Shown here piece after piece: positions 23,847 through 31,623 of a stretch of DNA of 43,080 bases. The translations under genes were made by a program, and so were the position numbers. The DNA lies in assembly GCA_013151445.1 (NCBI GenBank), contig JAADIG010000062.1:1-43080 (forward strand), given 5' to 3'. A model generated the notes under the pieces. The model searched no databases, was not told where the DNA came from, and worked only from the letters and a program-made list of their open reading frames with translations. This stretch comes from Actinomycetota bacterium. GTDB lineage: Bacteria; Actinomycetota; Acidimicrobiia; Spongiisociales; UBA5794. How positions within the stretch are numbered: the stretch's first letter is position 1; every line of letters starts with the position of its first letter.

Positions 23847-24527
23847 TTACGCATCCCTCTTGCCGAGGGCGTGTGCGCCGAACAGTGCGAGGGCGCCAAA
23901 CATACCGCCGAGTGCGGCCATCCAAGCTGGCAGCCCTTGGCTCTGGGTTTCGAACCCGGGGCCGGCGGCCACGGTGTCCTCGACTTCGACCGGCCCGGAA
24001 GCGATGACTGCGTCCGGTGCGGTCCCGGCCGGTGTTGTGGCTTCGATAACTTCCGCGCTCGGTGTCGCGGCGACCGGGGCGGCTTCTTCATCTGAAGGTA
24101 CAGCGACCGGGGCGTCGTCGTGGGGTGCCTCTGCTGGTGGTTCCTCAGCAACCGGGGCGTCGTCGTGGGGTGCCTCTGCTGGTGGTTCCTCGACAACTGG
24201 AGCGTCATCGGCGGGTTCTTCAGCTGGAGCCTCGTCACCCGGCTCTTCGACACCTGGACCCGGGTCCGTGGGAAAGATGAGGCCCGGATCAAAGATCGGT
24301 GGGTCAACAATGACACCATCCCACACGAAACCGCCGGGGAGGGCTGGCGGGGTGGGGGGTTCCTCTTCGCAGGTGCCAAGCGTGCCGTCCGGCTGGATGC
24401 AGAAGATCGGTGTGTGAATCAGCGGACCGATCGGATAGGTATCCGCGGCGAACGCGATTCCCGGGGTCAGGACGGAAACGGCGGTGGTCAGCAGGGCGAT
24501 TCTTGCGACGGTTTTGATGAACTTCAT
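23847..24527 (-). CDS. secreted, membrane-anchored surface protein with Pro/Glu-rich repeats
   Basis: The 226-residue protein has a Sec signal peptide (MKFIKTVARIALLTTAVSVL, cut after AFA near residue 27), a short region with one Cys pair (FCIQPDGTLGTC), a long acidic Pro/Glu/Ala-rich middle, and a C-terminal helix LPAWMAALGGMFGALALF ending in a basic GKRDA tail. The end looks like a wall or membrane sorting signal, but a true LPxTG is missing. Two near-perfect 15-residue repeats (APHDDAPVAEEPPAE) and degenerate copies lie in the middle. Function unknown; likely an extended stalk on the cell surface. AGGAGAG before the ATG supports the start. It neighbours the membrane sigma factor gene. Confidence 0.78.
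   Translation of the reverse strand: MKFIKTVARIALLTTAVSVLTPGIAFAADTYPIGPLIHTPIFCIQPDGTLGTCEEEPPTPPALPGGFVWDGVIVDPPIFDPGLIFPTDPGPGVEEPGDEAPAEEPADDAPVVEEPPAEAPHDDAPVAEEPPAEAPHDDAPVAVPSDEEAAPVAATPSAEVIEATTPAGTAPDAVIASGPVEVEDTVAAGPGFETQSQGLPAWMAALGGMFGALALFGAHALGKRDA
24106..24195. repeat. 45-bp tandem repeat, two copies
   Basis: Copies at 24106-24150 and 24151-24195 are identical except for the last few bases; a third, degenerate copy follows to about 24235. They code 15 residues each in the surface protein on the minus strand. The very high DNA identity, including wobble bases, points to a recent duplication. Confidence 0.9.
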
Positions 24528-24708
24528 GACGCTCTCCTCTTTCGTATCTGTTATGCGTTATGGGTAAGAGACAGCCCGGGGAACAATGTCTTACACAAAA
24601 CGGTCGGATTTCTTTCGGGAGGGATCGACTCGGGTTGGCACCGGCGCGGATGAGGTTGTGGGCTTTGTAGAATGGCCGCAGGTGCAGGCATCAATCCTGG
24701 AGGCGAAA

Positions 24709-25794
24709 ATGCCAACGTTCCGCTCCGATCTTCGGACACTCCGTCCGTACGTCGCTGGCAAACCAATCGAGGAGATCACACGCGAGTTCGGGATCGATGG
24801 CATCATCAAACTCGCATCGAACGAGTACCCGGTATCGCCGGTGCCAGCGGCAATCGAAGCCATCGCGGCGGCGGCTGTCGAGGTAAACCGGTACCCCGAC
24901 AACTCGTATCACGACCTCACAAGCGCGATCGCAGAGATGTACGAAACGACGAGCGAACATGTCTGGGTCGGTGCAGGGTCGTCGGATATCCTCAACTGCA
25001 CGGCGCGCGCCACCGGAGGCACGGATACGTCCGTTGTCTATGCAACCCCGTCATTCGTCCTGTATCGCATCGTGGCAGTACTGGCAGGGTCAACCTATGT
25101 CGAGGTTCCGCTCACTGACGATTGGGTCCATGACCTCACCGCGATGGGCCAGGCGGTGCGTGACGACACAACGATGATCATCGTTTGCAACCCGAATAAT
25201 CCAACCGGAACCTACGTTTCGGATACTGAACTTCGTGCGTTTGTGGACAGCATCGACGAGTCGATCCTCGTGGTCATCGACGAGGCCTATGCCGAGTTCG
25301 CAAGTGCGCCGGATTTCTCAACCTGCGTTGACCTTGCACTGTCCCGACCCAACGTCATCGTGAGCCGCACATTCTCCAAGATCTATGGACTCGCCGGTCT
25401 ACGAGTCGGATACGCCCTCGGCATGCCCGAGACCCTGCGGGAACTTCGTAAGGCGCAGCCACCATTCATCGTTAATGTCGCCGCCGTTGCCGGGGCGATT
25501 GCGGCAATAGCGGACCAACACGAAATCGAGCAACGGCGCACCACGAACGCCGCGCAACGCAAGGTCCTCACCGACGCTCTGGATGCACGTGGCATCAGAT
25601 ACGCGGCCTCGCAGACCAACTTTGTGTACCTGGACCTCGATGTGGACGCTCCCGGTCTGGGCGAGGCATTGCTGCATCGCGGGGTGATCGTGCGCACCCT
25701 CGGGGACCATATCCGCATCACCGTTGGTTCGGCGCAAGAGAACCTCCGATGTGTTGCAGCATTAGATGAAGCGCTGCGTGAAATCAGCCCGTGA
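24709..25794 (+). CDS. hisC: histidinol-phosphate / aromatic aminotransferase (HisC family)
   Basis: A 361-residue fold-type I aminotransferase of the HisC family. Seen: IIKLASNEYPVSP near the N-terminus, NRYPDNSYHDL (60-70), the NPNNPTGTYV cofactor motif (161-170), DEAYAEF (191-197), the Schiff-base lysine K224 in SRTFSKIYGLAGLRVGY, and an Arg near the C-terminus in HIRITVG for substrate carboxylate or phosphate. HisC enzymes make histidinol phosphate, but close relatives act on Phe/Tyr. No other his gene is in the window, and the stop overlaps the GTG of a 2-oxoacid dehydrogenase E1, so an amino-acid-degrading role that yields a 2-oxoacid fits the context at least as well. Start at 24709, with GGAGG six to ten bases upstream; the frame back to 24586 is non-coding. 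Confidence 0.85.
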   Translation: MPTFRSDLRTLRPYVAGKPIEEITREFGIDGIIKLASNEYPVSPVPAAIEAIAAAAVEVNRYPDNSYHDLTSAIAEMYETTSEHVWVGAGSSDILNCTARATGGTDTSVVYATPSFVLYRIVAVLAGSTYVEVPLTDDWVHDLTAMGQAVRDDTTMIIVCNPNNPTGTYVSDTELRAFVDSIDESILVVIDEAYAEFASAPDFSTCVDLALSRPNVIVSRTFSKIYGLAGLRVGYALGMPETLRELRKAQPPFIVNVAAVAGAIAAIADQHEIEQRRTTNAAQRKVLTDALDARGIRYAASQTNFVYLDLDVDAPGLGEALLHRGVIVRTLGDHIRITVGSAQENLRCVAALDEALREISP

Positions 25795-27881
25795 CGGCGT
25801 ACCCCCTACGGCGATCTATCGACGTTGACGGCAGCGAGGTCGGCGATGGACACTCGCTCCCGGACACTCTATTGCTCGAGATGTATCGACTGATGCACGT
25901 CAGCCGTTCGTTCGACCGGCGCGCCCTTTCTGCGCAACGACAGGGCCGCCTCGGAACCTACGCCATGCTCGAGGGGCACGAGGCGGTACAGATCGGCACC
26001 GCCCTGGCGTTCGACGAAGACGACTTCATTTACCCGGCGTATCGCCAGCACGGCGTCCAGATTGCTCGGGGGATGCCGCTCGATGTGATCTTGCAGTACT
26101 GGCGTGGCCTCCCGAACAAGGACTGGGATGTCAACACCTACAACATGATGTCGATTGCGGTCCCGATCGCTTCACAGATCCCGCAGGCTGTCGGCCATGC
26201 GTATGCGGCACGGCTGCGCGGGAACGACATCGTGACCGGAACGTACTTCGGCGACGGTGCCACCTCGGAGACAGATTTTCATTCGGGGCTGAACTTCGCT
26301 GGTGTGTGGAAAGCCCCAACAGTGTTTATCTGTGCGAACAACCAATACGCCATCTCCGTACCGTACGAGAAACAGACCGCGTCGGAAACGATCGCACAGA
26401 AAGCCGACGCCTACGGAATCACCGGTGTTCGGGTCGATGGCATGGACGTGGCGGCGGTGTACCTCGTCACCAAGGAAGCGGTCGCCAGGGCGCGCCGCGG
26501 GGAGGGACCAACCCTCATTGAGGCCGTGTGTTACCGCTTTGGGGCGCACGCCACCGCCGACGACGCTCGGCTCTACCGCAGCGCAGAGGAGGAGGCATCG
26601 TGGGCCGAGAGGGATCCCTTGCTCCGTTTGCGCCGTCACCTCAAGGGGAAAGGCTTGTGGGACGACGACACGCACAAGGCCACGGCCGAAGCCGCAGAGC
26701 TCGCATTCGATGCTGCGCTGGAAGCCGTTGAGGCGATCACCCTCCCCGACCGAGACGATGCTGTGCGCCACGCCTACAAAGCGGTGCCCCCTCTCCTGGT
26801 TGATCAGCTCCACGACATACAGAGACTCGCTGGCGAACGAGAGACGACGTTCGATGACTGCGATGTGTGGCAAGTCGGACACGATATGGTCCCGACCGGA
26901 GCGACCGAACGGTGGACAATGGCCGAAGCAATCAACGCCGCTCTCCACCAGGCCATGGAAGCCGACGATAACTCCGTAATGCTCGGCGAAGACATCGGCG
27001 TTGCGGGCGGTGTGTTCCGAATCACCGAAGGACTCCAGTCGGCGTTCGGAGAGGACCGTGTCATCGACACTCCGCTCAATGAATCAGGCATCGTGGGAAC
27101 CGCAATCGGTATGGCGATCGAAGGAACGACGGCAATCGCCGAAATACAGTTCGAGGGGTTCGTCTACCCGGCGTTTGACCAAATCGTGAGTCATCTTGGC
27201 CGCCTTCGATTCAGAACCCGGGGGCACGCCACGGCCGGTGTTGTGGTCCGATTCCCCAGTGGAGCCGGGATTGGCGCACACGAGCATCACTGTGATTCGC
27301 CCGAGGCGTACTTCACCCACGCACCGGGACTCGTAGTGGTGTGCCCGTCCTCGCCCCTAGATGCAAAGGGGTTGATGGCGGCAGCGATCGAGAGTGACGA
27401 TCCGGTGATCTTCCTCGAGCCAAAGGTCCTCTACAGATCCGGTAGACAGGACGTACCGGTCGAGCACTACACGTTGCCGCTCGGTCGGGCCAGGATTGCT
27501 CGCGCGGGCTCGGATCTGACGTTGGTGACGTACGGGCCGATGGTGATCCAGTCGCTCATGGCTGCAACAGCCGTCGCGACGAGTGGGATCGAGGTCGAGG
27601 TCATCGATCTCCGCACGCTCTATCCATGGGACGTCGAGACCGTCGTTGATAGTGTCACCAGGACGGGGCGCCTACTCGTCGTCCAGGAGCCACAACGTAC
27701 GTCGGGTGTCGCGGCAGAAATCGCCGCTGAGATAGGGCAACGCTGTGGTTATGCCCTCGAGGCACCGATCCGCCGCCTCACCGGCACGGACGCTCCCTGG
27801 CCGCAGTTTGCGATAGAACACCATGCCCTTATCGACGCAACCCACATCGAAGCAGCAATCCTCGAAACGGCACGGGGCTAA
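25791..27881 (+). CDS. 2-oxoacid dehydrogenase E1 component, fused alpha and beta subunits
   Basis: The 696-residue protein is a fusion. Residues 20-350 match E1 alpha: the thiamine-diphosphate motif starts at GDG (154-156) and ends at N183/N184 in ICANNQYAISVPYE; HATADDARLYRSAEE is the phosphorylation-loop region. Residues 370-690 match E1 beta (MAEAINAALHQAMEAD, MLGEDIGVAGGVFR, EIQFEGFVYPAFDQI, GAHEHHCDSPEAYF, EVIDLRTLYPWD). It should decarboxylate a 2-oxoacid (branched-chain, pyruvate or aromatic) and pass the acyl group to the E2 two bases downstream. Fused E1 is found in a minority of bacteria. Start GTG overlaps the hisC-like stop. The E3 gene is not in the window. Confidence 0.92.
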   Translation: MTAYPLRRSIDVDGSEVGDGHSLPDTLLLEMYRLMHVSRSFDRRALSAQRQGRLGTYAMLEGHEAVQIGTALAFDEDDFIYPAYRQHGVQIARGMPLDVILQYWRGLPNKDWDVNTYNMMSIAVPIASQIPQAVGHAYAARLRGNDIVTGTYFGDGATSETDFHSGLNFAGVWKAPTVFICANNQYAISVPYEKQTASETIAQKADAYGITGVRVDGMDVAAVYLVTKEAVARARRGEGPTLIEAVCYRFGAHATADDARLYRSAEEEASWAERDPLLRLRRHLKGKGLWDDDTHKATAEAAELAFDAALEAVEAITLPDRDDAVRHAYKAVPPLLVDQLHDIQRLAGERETTFDDCDVWQVGHDMVPTGATERWTMAEAINAALHQAMEADDNSVMLGEDIGVAGGVFRITEGLQSAFGEDRVIDTPLNESGIVGTAIGMAIEGTTAIAEIQFEGFVYPAFDQIVSHLGRLRFRTRGHATAGVVVRFPSGAGIGAHEHHCDSPEAYFTHAPGLVVVCPSSPLDAKGLMAAAIESDDPVIFLEPKVLYRSGRQDVPVEHYTLPLGRARIARAGSDLTLVTYGPMVIQSLMAATAVATSGIEVEVIDLRTLYPWDVETVVDSVTRTGRLLVVQEPQRTSGVAAEIAAEIGQRCGYALEAPIRRLTGTDAPWPQFAIEHHALIDATHIEAAILETARG

Positions 27882-27883
27882 CC

Positions 27884-29032
27884 GTGGCATACGAACTCTA
27901 TTTGCCCGATATAGGCGAGGGGCTTGCTGAGGCGGATATCGTCGAATGGCATGTAGGGGTCGGTGACCCGATCGCAGCCAACCAGGCGATCGTCTCGGTC
28001 GAAACCGCAAAGGCAGTCGTCGACATTCCCTCACCACGCGACGGAGTGATTCTCCACCGCGGTGCAGCCGAGGGAACCACGCTCGACGTCGGTTCGCTTC
28101 TCGTCGTTATCGGCGACAAGGGCGAACGGTGGGCACCGGCACCTCCGCCTGGTTCCACGGCCCCGCCCGGTTCCATATCCTCGCTCGACGACGTTGCCAC
28201 GGACAGGGAAAGTCCGCCTGCGGTGGCCGAACCGACACCGGTCAAGGCCGTACCGTTGATTCGCAAACTTGCCCGCGACCTCGGTGTCGACCTGGCAACC
28301 GTCACGGCAACCGGCGCCAAGGGCCAGATCACGCGAGACGACGTGTACGCCCAAGCGGCGCAACACCACGAATCACCACAGGTGGTAACTCCGAAGAAGA
28401 TGTCGATGACACGGCGAACGATCGCGGCGAACATGGTGAAGTCGTGGACCGAGATCCCCCACGTCACCGTATGGGGACCGGTCGACGCAACCGCGCTGCT
28501 CGCAGCGGTCTCGGCAACTGGTGTTCCCCTTGAAGTGTTACTCATCGAAGCCGTACTCACAGCCATGCGGCAGTACCCGACGGTGAACGCTCTCTTCGAC
28601 GGTGACCGTGTGACCCGCCCAGATGACATCAACATCGGCATCGCCGTCGATACCGAAGCCGGTCTCATGGTCCCGGTCGTGCATGCGGCGCAGACCCTGG
28701 ACCGCGAAAAGTGCGCAGCGGAGGTTAGGCGCCTTGTGCAGGGGGCCACACACCGATCGCTCACCGTCGATGACTTCAAGGGTGGCACGTTCACGATCTC
28801 AAACGTTGGAGCAGTTGGTGGAGGATACGGAACACCGATCATTCCGCACGGTACGGTCGCGGTCCTATCGGTCGGACGGGCCACCCGCGACGTGATCGTA
28901 CGCGACGACGAGATCGTGATCGCTCCGGTGTTCCCAATGGCGATGTCGTTCGATCACCGGGTTCTCGACGGAGCCGTGTCTTCAAAGTTCTTCGCGGCCT
29001 TCTGTGAGGCGATCCACACCTTCAGTCCTTGA
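27884..29032 (+). CDS. dihydrolipoamide acyltransferase (E2) of the 2-oxoacid dehydrogenase complex
   Basis: A 382-residue E2 with one lipoyl domain (1-78, lipoyl lysine K43 in [11 protein letters not shown]), a Pro/Ser linker, a peripheral-subunit-binding domain (about 119-157, [20 protein letters not shown]), and a catalytic acyltransferase domain (about 165-382) with the active-site H358 and D362 in [10 protein letters not shown]. It forms the core of the complex, taking the acyl group from the fused E1 and giving it to CoA. GTG start, two bases after the E1 stop. It ends by overlapping the convergent ECF42 gene by 11 bases. The lipoyl sequence ETAKA instead of ETDKA is usual in branched-chain and actinobacterial types. 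Confidence 0.94.
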   Translation: MAYELYLPDIGEGLAEADIVEWHVGVGDPIAANQAIVSVETAKAVVDIPSPRDGVILHRGAAEGTTLDVGSLLVVIGDKGERWAPAPPPGSTAPPGSISSLDDVATDRESPPAVAEPTPVKAVPLIRKLARDLGVDLATVTATGAKGQITRDDVYAQAAQHHESPQVVTPKKMSMTRRTIAANMVKSWTEIPHVTVWGPVDATALLAAVSATGVPLEVLLIEAVLTAMRQYPTVNALFDGDRVTRPDDINIGIAVDTEAGLMVPVVHAAQTLDREKCAAEVRRLVQGATHRSLTVDDFKGGTFTISNVGAVGGGYGTPIIPHGTVAVLSVGRATRDVIVRDDEIVIAPVFPMAMSFDHRVLDGAVSSKFFAAFCEAIHTFSP

Positions 29033-30269
29033 GCTGATCGATTCTCGCCCGCAGACGAGACGTCTCACCCTCACTGGTGCCTGCAACGATTGCCCTCTCG
29101 AATGCCCGAATCGCACCCGCTGGATCTCCGGATCTTGCGAGCAACTCACCAACAGTCGAGTGGTACGGTGCATAACTCGCGAGGCTGTCTGCAAGTGTCA
29201 CAAGGGCCTCCAGACCGGCAGCCTCACCGAATGCCATGGCGTGTGCGGCGGCACGGTTGAGGTCAACCACGGGCGATGGAGTCAGGCCGGCGAGACGATC
29301 GTAGAGTCCTGCGATCTGTGGCCAATCGGTCGCCGAAAACGACGCGGACGTGGCATGCACCGCCGCGATTGCCGCCTGCACCTGATACGACCCGACCTGG
29401 CCGCGGCGCAGTGCCGCAATCAGCCGGGCGTCCATGTCCGCAATAGTCGCCGCATCCCAGCGTGATCTGTCCTGATCCTCCAGGAGCACCGGCTGGCCGT
29501 CGTGATCAACCCGGGTAGCTTTCCTGGCATGGTGGAACCCCATCAACGCATTCAGACCAACGACCTCGGGTTCATCGGGCATGAGCTGCTCAAGTAGCGC
29601 TCCGAGACGAATCGCGTCATCGCACAGTTCCCCGCGCACATGGTCTGCGCCACTCGACGCGGCGTAACCCTCGTTGAAGATGAGATATACGACCCCAAGC
29701 ACGGAGGCCAGCCGGTCGGGGAGCTCGTCATCGGTCGGCACCCGGTATGGAATCGTCGCACTCTTGATCTTGCGTTTTGCGCGTACGATCCGCTGCGCCA
29801 TCGTCTTCTCGGGCACCAGAAACCCTCGGGCGATTTCGGCGGTGGTGAGCCCCCCGAGGGTCTTTACCGTCAGAGCCACCTGGGCGTCGACACCGAGCGC
29901 CGGATGACAGCAGGTGAACATCAGCCTGAGCTGATCGTCGCGCAGTTGCGACCCATCGAAACTCAAGTCGTCCATCGGGTCACCTCCGGGGCGATCTATC
30001 TGCTCTCGATACCCAAAGTCCCGCTGCTTGCGCCGATAGTTCGCCGATCTGCGGAGTTTGTCGATCGCCTTGCGTTTTGCGGTGGTCATCAGCCAACCAC
30101 CCGGATTGGGTGGCAGTCCCGAATCTGCCCACTGCTTCAGCGCGGCTTCGCAGGCTTCCTGCACCGAATCTTCGGCGATCTCGAAGTCGCCTACCTGGCG
30201 GATCAGCGACGACACGACTTTGCCATACTCGTCACGGAAGATCTGTTCAATGGGCGATCGTTCAATCAT
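29022..30269 (-). CDS. ECF42-type sigma factor with C-terminal TPR-like domain
   Basis: This 415-residue factor has sigma region 2 ([54 protein letters not shown]) and region 4 ([32 protein letters not shown]), then a helical domain of about 200 residues ([49 protein letters not shown]) typical of the ECF42 group. In that group the C-terminal domain is needed for activity, and there is no classical anti-sigma factor; a YCII/DGPF protein gene is the usual partner and lies upstream here. Start set at the ATG at 30269 because of the GGGGGAG upstream and the family length; the frame extends to 30416 through a hairpin and is not likely coding there. Confidence 0.92.
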   Translation of the reverse strand: MIERSPIEQIFRDEYGKVVSSLIRQVGDFEIAEDSVQEACEAALKQWADSGLPPNPGGWLMTTAKRKAIDKLRRSANYRRKQRDFGYREQIDRPGGDPMDDLSFDGSQLRDDQLRLMFTCCHPALGVDAQVALTVKTLGGLTTAEIARGFLVPEKTMAQRIVRAKRKIKSATIPYRVPTDDELPDRLASVLGVVYLIFNEGYAASSGADHVRGELCDDAIRLGALLEQLMPDEPEVVGLNALMGFHHARKATRVDHDGQPVLLEDQDRSRWDAATIADMDARLIAALRRGQVGSYQVQAAIAAVHATSASFSATDWPQIAGLYDRLAGLTPSPVVDLNRAAAHAMAFGEAAGLEALVTLADSLASYAPYHSTVGELLARSGDPAGAIRAFERAIVAGTSEGETSRLRARIDQLKD

Positions 30270-30294
30270 CAGAGATACTCCCCCGCTCGCCCCC

Positions 30295-30342
30295 GTTCTG
30301 GCGTCCATTTGGGCGGTATATAGCCCAAATGGACGCCAGAAC
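30295..30342. terminator. perfect 20-bp-stem hairpin between YCII and ECF42 genes
   Basis: Arms 30295-30314 and 30323-30342 are perfect inverse copies around GGTATATA. The outer 13 bases (GTTCTGGCGTCCA) are the same as in the hairpin at 33374-33423. It lies 26 bases before the ECF42 start and 17 bases after the YCII stop, so it may end or attenuate the YCII transcript. No U-tract is present, which leaves open a mobile palindromic repeat. Confidence 0.65.
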
Positions 30343-30358
30343 CAGGACTTCGGACTCC

Positions 30359-30718
30359 CTAGAGCTCGACTTTTGTCCAGTCGAACACCGGTCGGACCTC
30401 GACCGACCCGTGCCACGAGCCCGGCAACCGGGCCGCAACCTTGAGTGCAGCATCAAGATCGGGAACATCGATCAGATAGAAACCACCAAGCACTTCCTTC
30501 GTCTCCGCAAACGGTCCGTCGATCATCAGCGTCTCATCGTTGCGAACACGAACCGTGGTCGCGGACTCGACCCCCTCCAACGCCTCGGCGGCGACAAGGA
30601 TCCCCTCCTCGGTGATCGCATCGGTGAACTCCCGATACGCGGTCATAATCGCCGCACCCGTCTCGTCGGGCTGAGGGTCGTTCGCCGGCTCTGAGTAGAT
30701 CAACAACAGGTACTGCAT
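30359..30718 (-). CDS. YCII-related (DGPF-type) protein
   Basis: A 119-residue protein with the YCII-like ferredoxin-type fold and the family hallmark DGPFAETKE near residue 67, preceded by [11 protein letters not shown] and followed by [20 protein letters not shown]. Family members sit next to ECF42 sigma genes across many bacteria; their function is not known, although enzyme-like histidine-aspartate pairs occur in relatives. The start is the ATG at 30718 with GGGAGA upstream. It is on the same strand as, and 89 bases before, the ECF42 gene, with a strong hairpin in the gap. Confidence 0.93.
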   Translation of the reverse strand: MQYLLLIYSEPANDPQPDETGAAIMTAYREFTDAITEEGILVAAEALEGVESATTVRVRNDETLMIDGPFAETKEVLGGFYLIDVPDLDAALKVAARLPGSWHGSVEVRPVFDWTKVEL

Positions 30719-30920
30719 GGTTTCTCCCTATGAATTGCGGCCCTATCACCAGAACCTACGAAAGACGATACGCTAGTTCGACATCTTCGAAACACGACCC
30801 CAGAATATTCCTTGACAACCGGTACGGGGGGAGTAAATATGAATAGTCGACATCGCGATGTTTACGAACGGTGCGCGACCAAGGCATTTCGGTTCACCAT
30901 GTCCTACCAGGGGAGGGAAC

Positions 30921-31538
30921 ATGATCTTCCAGGCGAAATTCACCGCTCTTCTTCTTATCTCGGGGCTCATCACCGGTGCCACAGTTACCGCGCATACATC
31001 GCAATCCGATGGAGAAGCCCCAGAACCATCGGAAAACCCAGCGCAGATTGTCGTCGGGGACTCCCAATACATAACTGAGGAGGAGCGTACCTACGACTTC
31101 ATCGTCGCGGCGGCGCTCGCCGAGAATGAACCTCCACCAGCGACCCAAAAACTCGCCGATATTGAGGGTGCCCTCAATATCGGTGACCTGAGACACATCT
31201 CATCCAAGACGGAAATGACGACACCCGATCATCGTCGCGAAGAGTCGATGTACCTGATGACAGATGGATCCGTCCTCACGATCTGGTGGCAGGAGATCGA
31301 CCCGGAGTGGGGCGTCATGAGTGGCGAAGAGCTGCTCGCGAGCTGGCCGGCAGGCGTTGAAGCATCGCTCAACAACCAGCGCGACTTTGTCCAGGTACTC
31401 TTCTCAGACGGTGCCGTCCACGGTTCGGTTGTTGTCGAAAGAGACTTCAACGATCCTGACGCCCGCCCGGGACTTTCGTTGCAGCAGACTGTCGATTTCG
31501 CACGAGCTATGTACGAATCACTGACACCGGCAAAGTAG
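30921..31538 (+). CDS. hypothetical secreted protein
   Basis: I do not recognise this 205-residue protein. It starts MIFQAKFTALLLISGLITGA, a Sec signal peptide without a lipobox, and then an acidic mature part with ADIEGALNIGDLRHISS, YLMTDGSVLTIWWQEID and GAVHGSVVVERDFNDPDARP. The strands suggest a small beta-rich exported domain. GGGAGGG four bases before the ATG at 30921 fixes the start; the frame is open to 30858 but has no site there. It stands alone between YCII (divergent) and the acyl-CoA dehydrogenase. Confidence 0.7.
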   Translation: MIFQAKFTALLLISGLITGATVTAHTSQSDGEAPEPSENPAQIVVGDSQYITEEERTYDFIVAAALAENEPPPATQKLADIEGALNIGDLRHISSKTEMTTPDHRREESMYLMTDGSVLTIWWQEIDPEWGVMSGEELLASWPAGVEASLNNQRDFVQVLFSDGAVHGSVVVERDFNDPDARPGLSLQQTVDFARAMYESLTPAK

Positions 31539-31610
31539 ACGACTGCGGCCCGCGTCTCTCGCTCATGCCTCCGCCACAGGTTCGGGAACGATAGGCGCCG
31601 ACGAACGCGG

Positions 31611-31616
31611 TATTCT
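31611..31616 (+). promoter_or_regulatory. -10 box of a probable leaderless promoter
   Basis: TATTCT lies seven bases before the ATG at 31624, which has no Shine-Dalgarno. This is the classic actinobacterial leaderless layout. Confidence 0.5.
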
Positions 31617-31623
31617 TTGGTCT

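Noticed and set aside
24106-24195. CRISPR or non-coding repeat
   Set aside because: The 45-bp units are in frame and code a 15-residue repeat of a secreted protein.
23093-24379. 428-codon open frame on the minus strand
   Set aside because: It crosses both the sigma and the surface protein genes in another frame; its Pro/Arg/Ser-rich translation has no domain, and the two overlapped genes have clear signals.
24586-24708. N-terminal extension of the HisC-like protein
   Set aside because: HisC proteins begin near the MPTFRSDLRTLRPY segment; the ATG at 24709 has GGAGG, and the stretch before it looks like a promoter region.
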